From: Syntrophaceae bacterium UBA3084
GTDB lineage: Bacteria > Desulfobacterota > Syntrophia > Syntrophales > UBA6807
Assembly (NCBI GenBank): GCA_002367335.1
Contig: DFBI01000109.1
Location: 8,353 to 32,074 of the forward strand
DNA length: 23,722 nucleotides
Direction of reading: 5' to 3'
The notes under the pieces were generated by a model. The model was not told the origin of the DNA and searched no databases. It was given only the letters and a program-made list of their open reading frames with translations. Positions 16,307 through 23,722 of this stretch are shown here, piece by piece (position 1 is the stretch's first letter; the number at the start of each line of letters is the position of its first letter). Position numbers and translations under genes: made by a program.

Positions 16307-16975
16307 ATGCGTGTGAAAGACATAGTAGAATCTGGATCTAAAGATGATGTTTTAAAGATATTGAAGCAATATGAGGATAGCTTGATTAAGTTGGCATCCG
16401 AAATACGTCAATCAAAACCAAACGATGAAAAGCATTTTTTATTGTATAATCTCACTGTCTGTTCAGCTAACCAGCTAAAAGGACTTCGGTTAGTTTATGA
16501 TCTCCCTACAGAGTTTTACGCCTGGATTGCACGTAATTTGTTCGAGTTAAATCTTACAGTCCGATACATTTTGTCATCGCCAGAAAATCTTGTAAAATTT
16601 GGTAGCAAGAGAGCAAGGGACGAAATTGAAATGCTGAAAGGAATGTTAAAATTTGAGGAGATGGATGAAGATATGGCGAAAACCATTGAAAGTCGAATTG
16701 ATCGATTAAATCAAAGTGCAGAAAAGCATAAACGTATTTTGAAAGAACGCCTGTCTATTAACGAGCTCTTAAAGGAATCAACAAACATGCAGAGAGAATA
16801 CAATATATTTTATAAATTATATTCAAAATATGTCCATCCTACATCTTGGTTGGTAAATGGTCCTCAAGATGTCATATATAGCTCTGAAATCAGAAATACA
16901 TGTTTGGTAAATGCACAACTTTATGCCGGAAATATAGCAAAGTTGATTTTAGATGAAACAGAAATTTCAATTTGA
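16307..16975 (+). CDS. AT-rich hypothetical helical protein (DUF5677-like?)
   Basis: This 222-residue protein is clearly richer in A and T than its neighbours. It is predicted to be almost wholly helical, with charged heptad-like segments (KFEEMDEDMAKTIESRIDRL) and no signal peptide or membrane segment. The C-terminal part YNIFYKLYSKYVHPTSW recalls DUF5677-type proteins, where a Tyr-x-x-x-Ser/Tyr...HPT segment is common, but this is a weak resemblance. A weak AAAGGAA precedes the ATG. It lies between the immA-like gene and the methylase, in the same orientation. Composition points to independent acquisition. It may be an effector or accessory part of the cassette, or a passenger. Confidence 0.6.
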   Translation: MRVKDIVESGSKDDVLKILKQYEDSLIKLASEIRQSKPNDEKHFLLYNLTVCSANQLKGLRLVYDLPTEFYAWIARNLFELNLTVRYILSSPENLVKFGSKRARDEIEMLKGMLKFEEMDEDMAKTIESRIDRLNQSAEKHKRILKERLSINELLKESTNMQREYNIFYKLYSKYVHPTSWLVNGPQDVIYSSEIRNTCLVNAQLYAGNIAKLILDETEISI

Positions 16976-17045
16976 TGTGATACAAATGTAACAGCTATTG
17001 CGATCTGAAAATGGTTGACCTGTACTCTGTAAAAGGTAAAACAAT

Positions 17046-19040
17046 ATGAAAGATAAACGCTTCATTGAAGAGACATTTCCCGTTAAGGAGGTCAGTGTTG
17101 AATCGGCACGGGAGAAGAACATACGCCATGGCCACATCTCCACGCTCCATATCTGGTGGGCGAGGCGCCCTCTGGCATCATCACGGGCGACGAATTATGC
17201 CGCACTGATCCCTCCGCCAAAGGATATTGACGACTGGAATAACAAGCGGCAGTTCATTGCTGATTTTTCAAAATGGGAGAACTCTCTCAACCAGTCCATG
17301 ATAGAAAGGGCGCGGAAGGATATCCTTGAGGCAAGCGGCGGAAAGCCTCCGAAAGTTCTCGATCCCTTTGGCGGCGGCGGTGCAATTCCCCTGGAGGCGC
17401 TTCGCCTCGGCTGCGAAACATATTCCAATGATCTGAATCCTGTCGCTATCCTCATCCAAAAATGCACACTCGAATACCCCCAGAAATATGGAAGGCCAGT
17501 AAAGCGGAAAACGACATCTGAATTTATGGGAAATGAAATTGAAGGCGAAGAAGATGTCAACCCCCTCCTTGAGGATGTAAAAAAATGGGGCGACTGGGTT
17601 CTTGAAGAGGCGAAAAAGGAGATTGGCCGGTTTTATCCGATAGAAGATGATGGTTCTATCCCCGTGGGCTATATCTGGGCGAGGACGATTCCCTGCCAGA
17701 ATCCTTCATGCGGCGCTGAAATCCCCCTGATGCGACAGTTCTGGCTTGCAAAGAAGGCAAAGAAGAAGGTTACTCTTTCTCCATACGTTGAAGATGGTGG
17801 GGTGCATTTCAAGATTGCGGGAGACGGATACGAGACAATGCCAGACGGTTTTGACCCGTCAAAGGGAACAGTTGCGAGGGCAGTCGCCACATGTCCCGTA
17901 TGCGGCTCGACAGTGGACGCGAATACGACAAGAAGGCTTTTCCAGGAAGGAACGGCTGACCAGCGGATGGTCGCTGTCGTTTTACACAAGCCCGGACAAA
18001 GCGGAAAGAGATATCGAATTGCCACAGGAAAGGATGTTGATGTCTTCAGAGAGGCGGCGGAGTACCTGAAAGAAAAGCGTGAAAAGCTGACGCTCGAGTG
18101 GGGTATGGACCCCGTGCCGGATGAGCCAACGCCCGAGGGAAAAGGAAGAGGCGCGGAAAGAGCGTTTTCAGTCCGTAATTATGGCATGAATACCTGGGGC
18201 GATCTCTTCAATGCGCGGCAGAAGCTGGCGTTGATCACATTTGCGAAAAAGGTGAGGCATGCGCACTGTAAGATGCTGAATGAAGGCTATGAGGTTGAAT
18301 ACGCGAAGGCGGTGGTAGGGTATTTGGGATTAATATTAAGCAGACATTCAAGTTACAATGCAACTCTTTGCTGGTGGGAACCTTTAGGAGAAAGAAGTTT
18401 TAATGTATTCGGTAGGCAGGCACTCCCTATGGTGTTCGATCACTCTGAACAAAACCCTTTTGGTAATTTAACTGGTAATTGGAAACTACAAACAAATATA
18501 ACTGCTGAAATAATAGAACATTTTTCAAATATCAAAAATGAAATCCCGGCCGTAGTCACCCAAGCCTCCGCCACATCATTGCTCCATCCCGGCAACTTCT
18601 TTGACGCCGTCTTCACCGATCCCCCCTATTACGACAATGTTCCATATTCTTACCTCTCTGATTTCTTCTATGTTTGGCTGAAGCGCACCGTGGGTGATCT
18701 TTATCCCGAACTCTTCTCGACACCCCTCACACCGAAAAAAAACGAAATTGTAGCATATTCCAACGGCCCCGGCGGATGGAAGGATGGCAAGGCATTCTTT
18801 GAGGACATGCTAAAGAAGTCATTCCAGGAGATCCACCGTGTCCTGAAACCTGCCGGTATTGCTGTAATTGTCTATGCCCACAAATCCACAGAAGGATGGG
18901 AAACGCTTATCAATTCCCTCCTGGATTCCGGCCTCATTATGACCGGCGCATGGCCGTTACACACTGAAATGGCAACACGTCTTCGAGCACAGGAATCGGC
19001 AACTCTGCCTCCTCCATATACATTGTCGCCCGGAAGATGA
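17046..19040 (+). CDS. DUF1156 DNA adenine methylase, N-terminal part (frameshifted gene)
   Basis: This 664-residue ORF holds the DUF1156 domain (about 5-75: FIEETFPVKEVS ... ISTLHIWWARRPLASSRA), methylase motif I (Asp106, DPFGGGGAIPLEAL), two zinc-ribbon knuckles (Cys217/Cys222 and Cys283/Cys286) and the amino-methylase motif IV DPPY at 525-528, so it should methylate an exocyclic amino group, probably N6-adenine. The last 12 residues (PPPYTLSPGR and nearby) are out of frame. After Leu654 the conserved continuation ASSIYIVARKM is read in another frame, requiring one missing base near 19007. The intact gene would span 17046-19792, 915 residues. Members of this family recur beside DUF499 ATPases and helicases in predicted phage-defence clusters; here the product likely marks self DNA. 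Confidence 0.85.
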   Translation: MKDKRFIEETFPVKEVSVESAREKNIRHGHISTLHIWWARRPLASSRATNYAALIPPPKDIDDWNNKRQFIADFSKWENSLNQSMIERARKDILEASGGKPPKVLDPFGGGGAIPLEALRLGCETYSNDLNPVAILIQKCTLEYPQKYGRPVKRKTTSEFMGNEIEGEEDVNPLLEDVKKWGDWVLEEAKKEIGRFYPIEDDGSIPVGYIWARTIPCQNPSCGAEIPLMRQFWLAKKAKKKVTLSPYVEDGGVHFKIAGDGYETMPDGFDPSKGTVARAVATCPVCGSTVDANTTRRLFQEGTADQRMVAVVLHKPGQSGKRYRIATGKDVDVFREAAEYLKEKREKLTLEWGMDPVPDEPTPEGKGRGAERAFSVRNYGMNTWGDLFNARQKLALITFAKKVRHAHCKMLNEGYEVEYAKAVVGYLGLILSRHSSYNATLCWWEPLGERSFNVFGRQALPMVFDHSEQNPFGNLTGNWKLQTNITAEIIEHFSNIKNEIPAVVTQASATSLLHPGNFFDAVFTDPPYYDNVPYSYLSDFFYVWLKRTVGDLYPELFSTPLTPKKNEIVAYSNGPGGWKDGKAFFEDMLKKSFQEIHRVLKPAGIAVIVYAHKSTEGWETLINSLLDSGLIMTGAWPLHTEMATRLRAQESATLPPPYTLSPGR

Positions 19041-19792
19041 AACGTCAACCGACGGGATTTTACAACGATGTGAAAGAGGAACTGAAACGCCACCTCAATA
19101 CAAAACTTGAACGTCTCTGGAAAGAAGGCATTGGCGGCGCCGACTTCTTTATCGCAGCAATCGGTTCCGCCATAGAGGTCTTCGGGAAATACGAGAAGGT
19201 CATGGACTATGAAGGCACAATAGTCCGTGCAGACCGGATGCTTGAAGATGTAAGACTAATCGCTACCGATTACGCAGTCCGCCAGATACTCCATAATGGT
19301 TTTTCCGAGGACATCTCCGATCTGACACGTTTTTATGTTCTCTACCGCTGGAATTACGGCGGTGCGAAGGTAAAATTTGATGATGCACACAGACTTGCTC
19401 TAAGCTGCAGCATAGACCTTGCGAATGAATGGAACCGTGCGGGGTTTATCAAGAAGGAAAAGGAATTTATCCGGGTCTTGGGGCCACAGGAGCGGAATTT
19501 TTCCAGACAGAGGAAATCGATGGAACTGGTAGACGTTCTTCACCGGATTCTTCTGCTGTGGGAGAAGGGAAAACGCAATGAGATAATCCGTCTGCTTCAG
19601 GAATCCGGCTTCGGTGACAGTGAGGCATTCTATCGGGTTGCTCAGGCCGTGTCGGAAACACTGTCCATAGATGATAAGGAAAAGAAGCTCCTGGATGGAT
19701 TTCTTCTTGGCAGAGAACGAATCGCTTTTGAGGTACGAGAAAGTCAGACGGAATATCTAACCAGAAACGATCAGGAGGATATTTTTAAATGA
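19037..19792 (+). CDS. DUF1156 methylase, C-terminal part (second half of frameshifted gene)
   Basis: This frame encodes 251 residues from an ATG that overlaps the upstream stop (ATGA). The upstream bases in the same frame encode SSIYIVARK, so this Met is probably internal to the ancestral protein. It contains the C-terminal region usual in long DUF1156 methylases: LERLWKEGIGGADFFIAAIG, then TRFYVLYRWNYGGAKVKFDDA, then VDVLHRILLLWEKGKR, and a final KKLLDGFLLGRER segment. There is no good ribosome binding site beyond GGAAG touching the ATG, but translational coupling through the overlap could still produce it. Its own stop overlaps the next ATG by 4 bp. It has no catalytic motif of its own; it may take part in target recognition or partner binding. 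Confidence 0.75.
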   Translation: MKRQPTGFYNDVKEELKRHLNTKLERLWKEGIGGADFFIAAIGSAIEVFGKYEKVMDYEGTIVRADRMLEDVRLIATDYAVRQILHNGFSEDISDLTRFYVLYRWNYGGAKVKFDDAHRLALSCSIDLANEWNRAGFIKKEKEFIRVLGPQERNFSRQRKSMELVDVLHRILLLWEKGKRNEIIRLLQESGFGDSEAFYRVAQAVSETLSIDDKEKKLLDGFLLGRERIAFEVRESQTEYLTRNDQEDIFK

Positions 19793-22335
19793 AAGCATTT
19801 CATACCATCGCAATTCCCCATAAGGATATATTGGAAGGCAGGCTTACCATGGATGTCTTTGCCGCGGACCTGTGGGAGGTCAATCAAAACAGAGGACCGG
19901 ATGAATACAAAGACGGCGATACCTTTTTCAGAAAGACCTATCTTACACAGGGACTCGGCAACCTGCTGACCATTGTTGAGAATCGACTGGGCGGCAAAGG
20001 AGGAGATCCGGTCATACAGATTCAGACGCCCTTCGGTGGCGGCAAGACACATGCCCTGATTGCCATGTATCACAAGGCGAAGGAGTGGAACGCAAAAAAG
20101 GTTGTGATAGCAGGCACGGCCCTTAGCGCTGAGGAGACCCTGTGGGGGGTAATGGAAAAACAATTGACAGGGAAGATTGAGATATTCTCTGGAAAAACTG
20201 CTCCCGGCAAAGAGGCCATAAGAGTTCTGCTTTCACAAAACCAGCCTGTTTTGATCCTAATGGACGAGGTTCTTGAATACGTGACCAAGGCGGCGGGCGT
20301 GAAGGTGGAGGAAAGCACCCTTGCCGCGCAGACCATGGCTTTTATGCAAGAATTGACAGAGGTGGCGGGCACCCTGGAGAAGGTCAGCCTTACCGTAACC
20401 CTCCCGGCAAGCATTATCGAGCATTATGACGAGAGGGCGGAAAAGCTCTTCAGTCAATTGCAGAAGGTTACGGGCAGGGTGGAGAAGATTTATACGCCGG
20501 TTCAAGAAAACGAGATCACCAAGATTATAAGGAGAAGGCTATTTGCCGATCTCGACGAGAATGGAGCAAAAGACATTGTAGCGCGATTCATGGGGTATGC
20601 GGAAAAGGAAGGGATCCTCCCCGCGGGTGAGGAACCGAGCGAATACAGGGATAGATTCCTCGATTCATATCCATTTATGCCGGAGGTGGTGGATGTCTTA
20701 TATCAACGCTGGGGAAGTTTTCCGACATTCCAGAGAACCCGAGGCGTGCTGAGGCTATTGTCCTTAGTAATACATTCGTTAAAGGAATCGAACAGACCAT
20801 ATATCAGCTTGGCCGATTTTGATCTGGCGGATCAGGAAATCCGTCAGGAACTCCTGAAACATATCGGCCTCGAATACAACGGCATCATAGCCGCCGACAT
20901 TACAGATTCGGGGGCCGGTTCAAAAAAAGTTGATGTTTCCCTGGGCAATGCCTATCGTGGCTTTAACCTGGGAAGCAGGGCGGCGACCGCCATATTTCTC
21001 CACTCATTTTCCGGCGCGGCCAAGCAGGGAATCACGCTTGGTGAAATAAAGCGCTGTGCCACCACTACCGATAATCCTGCCGGCATCGTCGCGGAATCTG
21101 TTGAACAGCTAAATGATGTGCTGTTTTTCGTGCAGAAAACGGGGGATAAGTATTTATTCAGCAATCAGCCGAATATAAATCGTATTCGCCTCGCCAAGAT
21201 GGAAAACATCAAAGACAGCGAACTTGTTGAAGAAGAAAGGGATCTTTTAAAAGAGAGCATCAAGGTCGGGAAATTGAAGGTTTTTATGTGGGAGGAAAAC
21301 CCCGCAAACATTACCGACTCTGAATATCTCAAACTCATAATCCTGAAGAAGGAAAACAATGCCCTAATGAAGGAAATCATGGAAAATAAGGGGCAAACAC
21401 CACGGGTGTACCGGAATACACTGTTTTTCCTCTATCCCCTGGAATCTGAAAGAACGGGTTTTGTAAATGCCATAACTCGCAAGATTGCCAATGAGCACAT
21501 CGAATCTGATAAAAACGTTCCCCTGTCCGATGAACAGAAAAAGGAAATCAGGAAGGAACTTAAAAAGGCGGAATCCGATTTGACGGAAACGCTCCGCAGG
21601 TTCTATCGAATGATTGCGGTGCCTCATAAAGAGGGATTCAAAGATGTGGATCTGGGGATACCGACATACGGTGAGGAGAAAGGCCTTACAGAAGAAGTTT
21701 ATGAAATACTGCGGTCCAATGGTGAGATTCTTGAAAAGATCGCTCCTTTGGTTTTGAGGGAAAAATATCTCTCTGAACGGGAATATGTCTTAACAGAGCA
21801 ACTCTATCAATCATCACTCAAGACACCCGGAGAAACCCGACCGATAAATCAATACGTCTTTGAACAGGGAATTGAAGAAGGTGTGCGGATGGGGCTTTTC
21901 GGACTTGGTGAATTAGAAGACGACACTCCCGTCTGTCGGAATTTCAAGGAATCGGCATCAGTGGCCCTGACCGGTAATGAGATCATTATCTGTGAGGCAT
22001 TATGCAAAGAGCAAAGGGAGAAGGAAGAAGACCTCAAAGATGATACTGGTGGTTATAAGAAGCCTGATGATGAGGGTATAATAATTGACGGAGTTTCTGA
22101 TGATGGCGGGAAACCGAGTGACCGGTCAAAGATGAAGGATGAAGTACATCTGAAATTCCGCGTACCCAGAGGAAAGGTATCCGGCATTATGGGAGTAATG
22201 AACCTCCTCCAGAGCAAATTTGAAACCCTGGAGATAGGAATTACCGCCAGAGACGGAGCCATCTCCGAACAGGATTATGAGGAGAAGATAGAAGAGGCGT
22301 TTACGCAATTGAGGATTAAGGTGGAGGAGGGGTAA
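19789..22335 (+). CDS. DUF499 P-loop ATPase, anti-phage associated
   Basis: This 848-residue AAA-type ATPase has a Walker A at 81-88 (TPFGGGKTH, Lys86) and Walker B ILMDE ending at Glu160. The preceding LGNLLTIVENRLGG and following HALIAMYHKAKEW match the DUF499 family. The C-terminal third includes a charged acidic linker (about 735-790) and a conserved terminal domain (LKFRVPRGKVSGIMGVMNLLQSKF). DUF499 proteins are regularly found with DUF1156 methylases and helicases and are compared with PglY/BrxC of the Pgl and BREX systems. The likely role is an ATP-driven, DNA- or phage-sensing motor. CAGGAGG lies upstream of the ATG and the gene overlaps the methylase frame by 4 bp (ATGA), so it is the last gene of the operon. 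Confidence 0.88.
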   Translation: MKAFHTIAIPHKDILEGRLTMDVFAADLWEVNQNRGPDEYKDGDTFFRKTYLTQGLGNLLTIVENRLGGKGGDPVIQIQTPFGGGKTHALIAMYHKAKEWNAKKVVIAGTALSAEETLWGVMEKQLTGKIEIFSGKTAPGKEAIRVLLSQNQPVLILMDEVLEYVTKAAGVKVEESTLAAQTMAFMQELTEVAGTLEKVSLTVTLPASIIEHYDERAEKLFSQLQKVTGRVEKIYTPVQENEITKIIRRRLFADLDENGAKDIVARFMGYAEKEGILPAGEEPSEYRDRFLDSYPFMPEVVDVLYQRWGSFPTFQRTRGVLRLLSLVIHSLKESNRPYISLADFDLADQEIRQELLKHIGLEYNGIIAADITDSGAGSKKVDVSLGNAYRGFNLGSRAATAIFLHSFSGAAKQGITLGEIKRCATTTDNPAGIVAESVEQLNDVLFFVQKTGDKYLFSNQPNINRIRLAKMENIKDSELVEEERDLLKESIKVGKLKVFMWEENPANITDSEYLKLIILKKENNALMKEIMENKGQTPRVYRNTLFFLYPLESERTGFVNAITRKIANEHIESDKNVPLSDEQKKEIRKELKKAESDLTETLRRFYRMIAVPHKEGFKDVDLGIPTYGEEKGLTEEVYEILRSNGEILEKIAPLVLREKYLSEREYVLTEQLYQSSLKTPGETRPINQYVFEQGIEEGVRMGLFGLGELEDDTPVCRNFKESASVALTGNEIIICEALCKEQREKEEDLKDDTGGYKKPDDEGIIIDGVSDDGGKPSDRSKMKDEVHLKFRVPRGKVSGIMGVMNLLQSKFETLEIGITARDGAISEQDYEEKIEEAFTQLRIKVEEG

Positions 22336-22431
22336 GGATACGTGGCTAATAACTTGCTGATATTATAAGAAATCATTAGGGAAAGTACCTATTTGTTGTT
22401 AGAAAAGAAGGAGTTAGTAAATTTTTGTGTT

Positions 22432-22488
22432 ATGAAAACCTGCAAAAGATGTTTCCAAGAATTCGATGAAGAACCCGTCCCCAATTAA
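22432..22488 (+). pseudogene. Short CxxC-containing ORF, perhaps a truncated zinc-ribbon protein
   Basis: An 18-codon ORF reads MKTCKRCFQEFDEEPVPN and stops. The Cys-x-x-Cys opening looks like the start of a small zinc-ribbon protein cut short. AAGGAG lies about 20 nt upstream, too far to be convincing. It lies in the 323-bp gap between the DUF499 gene and the signalling genes, near the right edge of the island. It may be a remnant left by insertion or deletion. Confidence 0.3.
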
Positions 22489-22514
22489 AGAACCTGCTTC
22501 TCACCGGGGTTATC

Positions 22515-22536
22515 TTCCCCACGTATGGGGAGTTTT
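22515..22536 (+). terminator. Possible rho-independent terminator of the defence operon
   Basis: TTCCCC (22515-22520) pairs with GGGGAG (22527-22532, one G-T pair) around a 6-nt loop and is followed by TTTT. It lies 180 bp after the DUF499 stop. The stem is short, so strength is uncertain. Confidence 0.45.
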
Positions 22537-22604
22537 GCCCCTCTCAAATGATCACTTCTTTTTAGCCATTCAAATTTTCCCAAATAAATCAACACATTAT
22601 ATTT

Positions 22605-22620
22605 TGGCATCTGCTTTGCA
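22605..22620 (+). promoter_or_regulatory. Sigma54 (-24/-12) promoter
   Basis: TGGCAT-ctgct-TTGCA fits the sigma54 consensus TGGCAC-N5-TTGCA with only one changed base and exact GG/GC spacing. It lies 38 bp upstream of the receiver gene ATG, a normal leader length. An NtrC-type activator such as the one at 10088-11428 would be needed to open it. Confidence 0.75.
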
Positions 22621-22658
22621 GTAATATATCTCCAAATCAACTAAGGAGGTAATTGATT

Positions 22659-23045
22659 ATGACTGCAAAGAAAAAGATACTCCTGATAGATGATGACAGG
22701 GATTTTTTAATGGCAACCAAAATCATACTTGAGAGTGGCGGATACGAGGTCTTTTTGGCAGAAGATGGGAAGAGCGGTGTGGAAATGGTGAAATCGGTTT
22801 CCCCTGACCTTACCATTACGGATATGATGATGGAGACATGGGGTGAGGGATTCACTGTGGTATCAAAGATCCGTTCCATAGAAGCAGGGAAAGACATGCC
22901 ATTGATCATGCTGAGCGGAGTTGATCTCCAGGGACCCTACCAGTCATTTGAACCCTCAGAGGAATCTCCAAGGGTAGACCTGGTGCTGAACAAGCCTGTC
23001 AAGGCCGATGATTTTCTCAAACATGTCAAGCGACTGCTGGGATAA
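22659..23045 (+). CDS. CheY-like single-domain response regulator
   Basis: This 128-residue receiver has the acidic pocket Asp11-Asp12-Asp13, phospho-acceptor Asp55 (LTITDMMME), the Thr/Ser position in IMLSGV and the conserved Lys in LNKPV. No output domain follows, so it would act by phosphotransfer or protein contact. The ATG at 22659 is preferred over an in-frame TTG at 22653, because AAGGAGGT at 22643-22650 gives 8-nt spacing to the ATG and only 2 nt to the TTG. It is driven by the sigma54 promoter just upstream and followed after 6 bp by a receiver-kinase gene, so the two form an operon. Confidence 0.92.
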   Translation: MTAKKKILLIDDDRDFLMATKIILESGGYEVFLAEDGKSGVEMVKSVSPDLTITDMMMETWGEGFTVVSKIRSIEAGKDMPLIMLSGVDLQGPYQSFEPSEESPRVDLVLNKPVKADDFLKHVKRLLG

Positions 23046-23051
23046 TAGTAT

Positions 23052-23722
23052 ATGGCAGTAAATACCGATAAGGGACTCATTTTAATAATTGATGATGAAG
23101 AATCCATACGAGATGGGTGCAGGCAGGCCCTGGAAAAATCCGGGCATGTTGTGCTCACAGCGGAAAACGGCAAGGAGGGCATCAGAATTGCCAGGGAAAG
23201 CAAGCCTGAGATAGCCTTTGTTGACCTGAAGATGCCTTCCATATCGGGCATGGAAATCATAGATATCCTCTCAAGGGATATACCCGACATTGTCTCGATT
23301 GTAATCACCGGTTATGCATCCATAGTCTCCGCAGTAGAATCTATGAAGAAAGGGGCGTATGACTACCTCCCTAAACCCTTCACCCCCGACCAGTTAAGGG
23401 CTGTAGCCAAGCGTGGTTTTGAACACCGCGACCTCAAGATGGAAACGAAGATGTTGAGGGATGAAAAAGAGCAGATGGAAAAGAATTTTATCACCTTCGT
23501 GAGCCACGAGATGCGCTCTCCCCTTTTGGTTATTGAACAATATTTAGAGGCTCTCAGGGCGGTAGCGGGTGGTTGCCTGGATAAAGATGCCAATGATATT
23601 GTCGAACGGTGTAACAAACGTATTCAAGGTCTGAAAGCTCTCGTTGAACACTGGCTGGATATAAGCCATATAGAGAGCGGTATTTTCGAATCGGAGAAAA
23701 ACCCTGTTGATATTTCCGGCAT
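23052..23722 (+). CDS. Hybrid receiver-histidine kinase, N-terminal part
   Basis: The frame starts at ATG 23052 and is still open at the window edge after 223 codons. A receiver domain (about 8-122; Asp14-Asp15, phospho-acceptor Asp58 in AFVDLKMPS, Lys in LPKPF) is followed by a helical linker and a HisKA domain with phospho-acceptor His152 in FVSHEMRSPLLVIEQYLEAL. The ATPase domain lies beyond the edge. There is no membrane segment, so it is a soluble kinase controlled by phosphorylation of its own receiver, probably as a step in a phosphorelay with the preceding CheY-like protein. Its receiver opening (IDDEESIRDGCRQAL) closely resembles that of the NtrC-type regulator on the other side of the island. 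Confidence 0.9.
   Translation, partial: MAVNTDKGLILIIDDEESIRDGCRQALEKSGHVVLTAENGKEGIRIARESKPEIAFVDLKMPSISGMEIIDILSRDIPDIVSIVITGYASIVSAVESMKKGAYDYLPKPFTPDQLRAVAKRGFEHRDLKMETKMLRDEKEQMEKNFITFVSHEMRSPLLVIEQYLEALRAVAGGCLDKDANDIVERCNKRIQGLKALVEHWLDISHIESGIFESEKNPVDISG

Noticed and set aside
18995..19040. Programmed -1 ribosomal frameshift in the methylase gene
   Set aside because: No slippery heptamer (X XXY YYZ) and no obvious downstream pseudoknot lies near the shift point. A deletion, read error or ATGA coupling is more likely.
11725..22335. Complete DISARM or BREX system
   Set aside because: Only the DrmD-like helicase fits DISARM. No DUF1998 (drmB), drmA helicase or PLD nuclease (drmC) is present, and no PglZ phosphatase or BrxL for BREX/Pgl. 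The DUF1156+DUF499 combination is a different arrangement.

Overview
The window looks like a bacterial chromosome segment of moderate GC content. The mix of genes suggests a sulfate-reducing or syntrophic lineage (Desulfobacterota, the former Deltaproteobacteria): an AMIN/amidase_3/LysM cell-wall hydrolase, a 47-residue-period TPR protein, NtrB/NtrC-type and GAF-type signalling genes, and a PhaJ-like hydratase. That placement is inferred from gene content and style only. No rRNA or other phylogenetic marker is present.

Left part (1-7084): housekeeping and envelope genes. In order they are the tail of a GAF-domain protein, a MaoC/PhaJ-type (R)-enoyl-CoA hydratase, a decayed minus-strand gene of apparent HIT/GalT-like ancestry with a frameshift, a tRNA-Arg(CCG) on the minus strand, metF on the minus strand, an exported N-acetylmuramoyl-L-alanine amidase with five LysM modules, and a membrane-anchored protein with 13 TPR-like repeats.

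Middle left (7085-11428): about 900 bp of mobile-element debris (a 220-bp element with 24-bp inverted ends, the first codons of a transposase, and a cluster of tight hairpins). It is followed by a Cache/HAMP histidine kinase overlapping a sigma54-activating NtrC-type regulator.

Central island (about 11429-22500): a probable multi-gene antiviral cassette. It encodes a 1117-residue SNF2-type helicase with a C-terminal DUF3883 domain carrying a nuclease-like D...E-x-K arrangement, an XRE repressor and ImmA/IrrE metalloprotease pair behind a palindromic operator-promoter, an AT-rich helical orphan, a DUF1156 adenine-type DNA methylase, and a DUF499 P-loop ATPase. The methylase is split by a one-base deletion into two ORFs joined by an ATGA overlap. 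This helicase + methylase + DUF499 ATPase arrangement resembles DISARM, BREX and Pgl logic, but none of the DISARM core (drmA/B/C) or BREX core (pglZ, brxL) is present in the window. A plausible reading is that the methylase marks self DNA, the helicase-nuclease and ATPase act on unmarked DNA, and the XRE/ImmA pair controls expression.

Right end (22605-23722): signalling resumes with a canonical sigma54 promoter, a CheY-like receiver and a receiver-histidine kinase that runs off the window. The NtrC-type activator on one side of the island and the sigma54 promoter on the other suggest that the island was inserted into one signalling locus.
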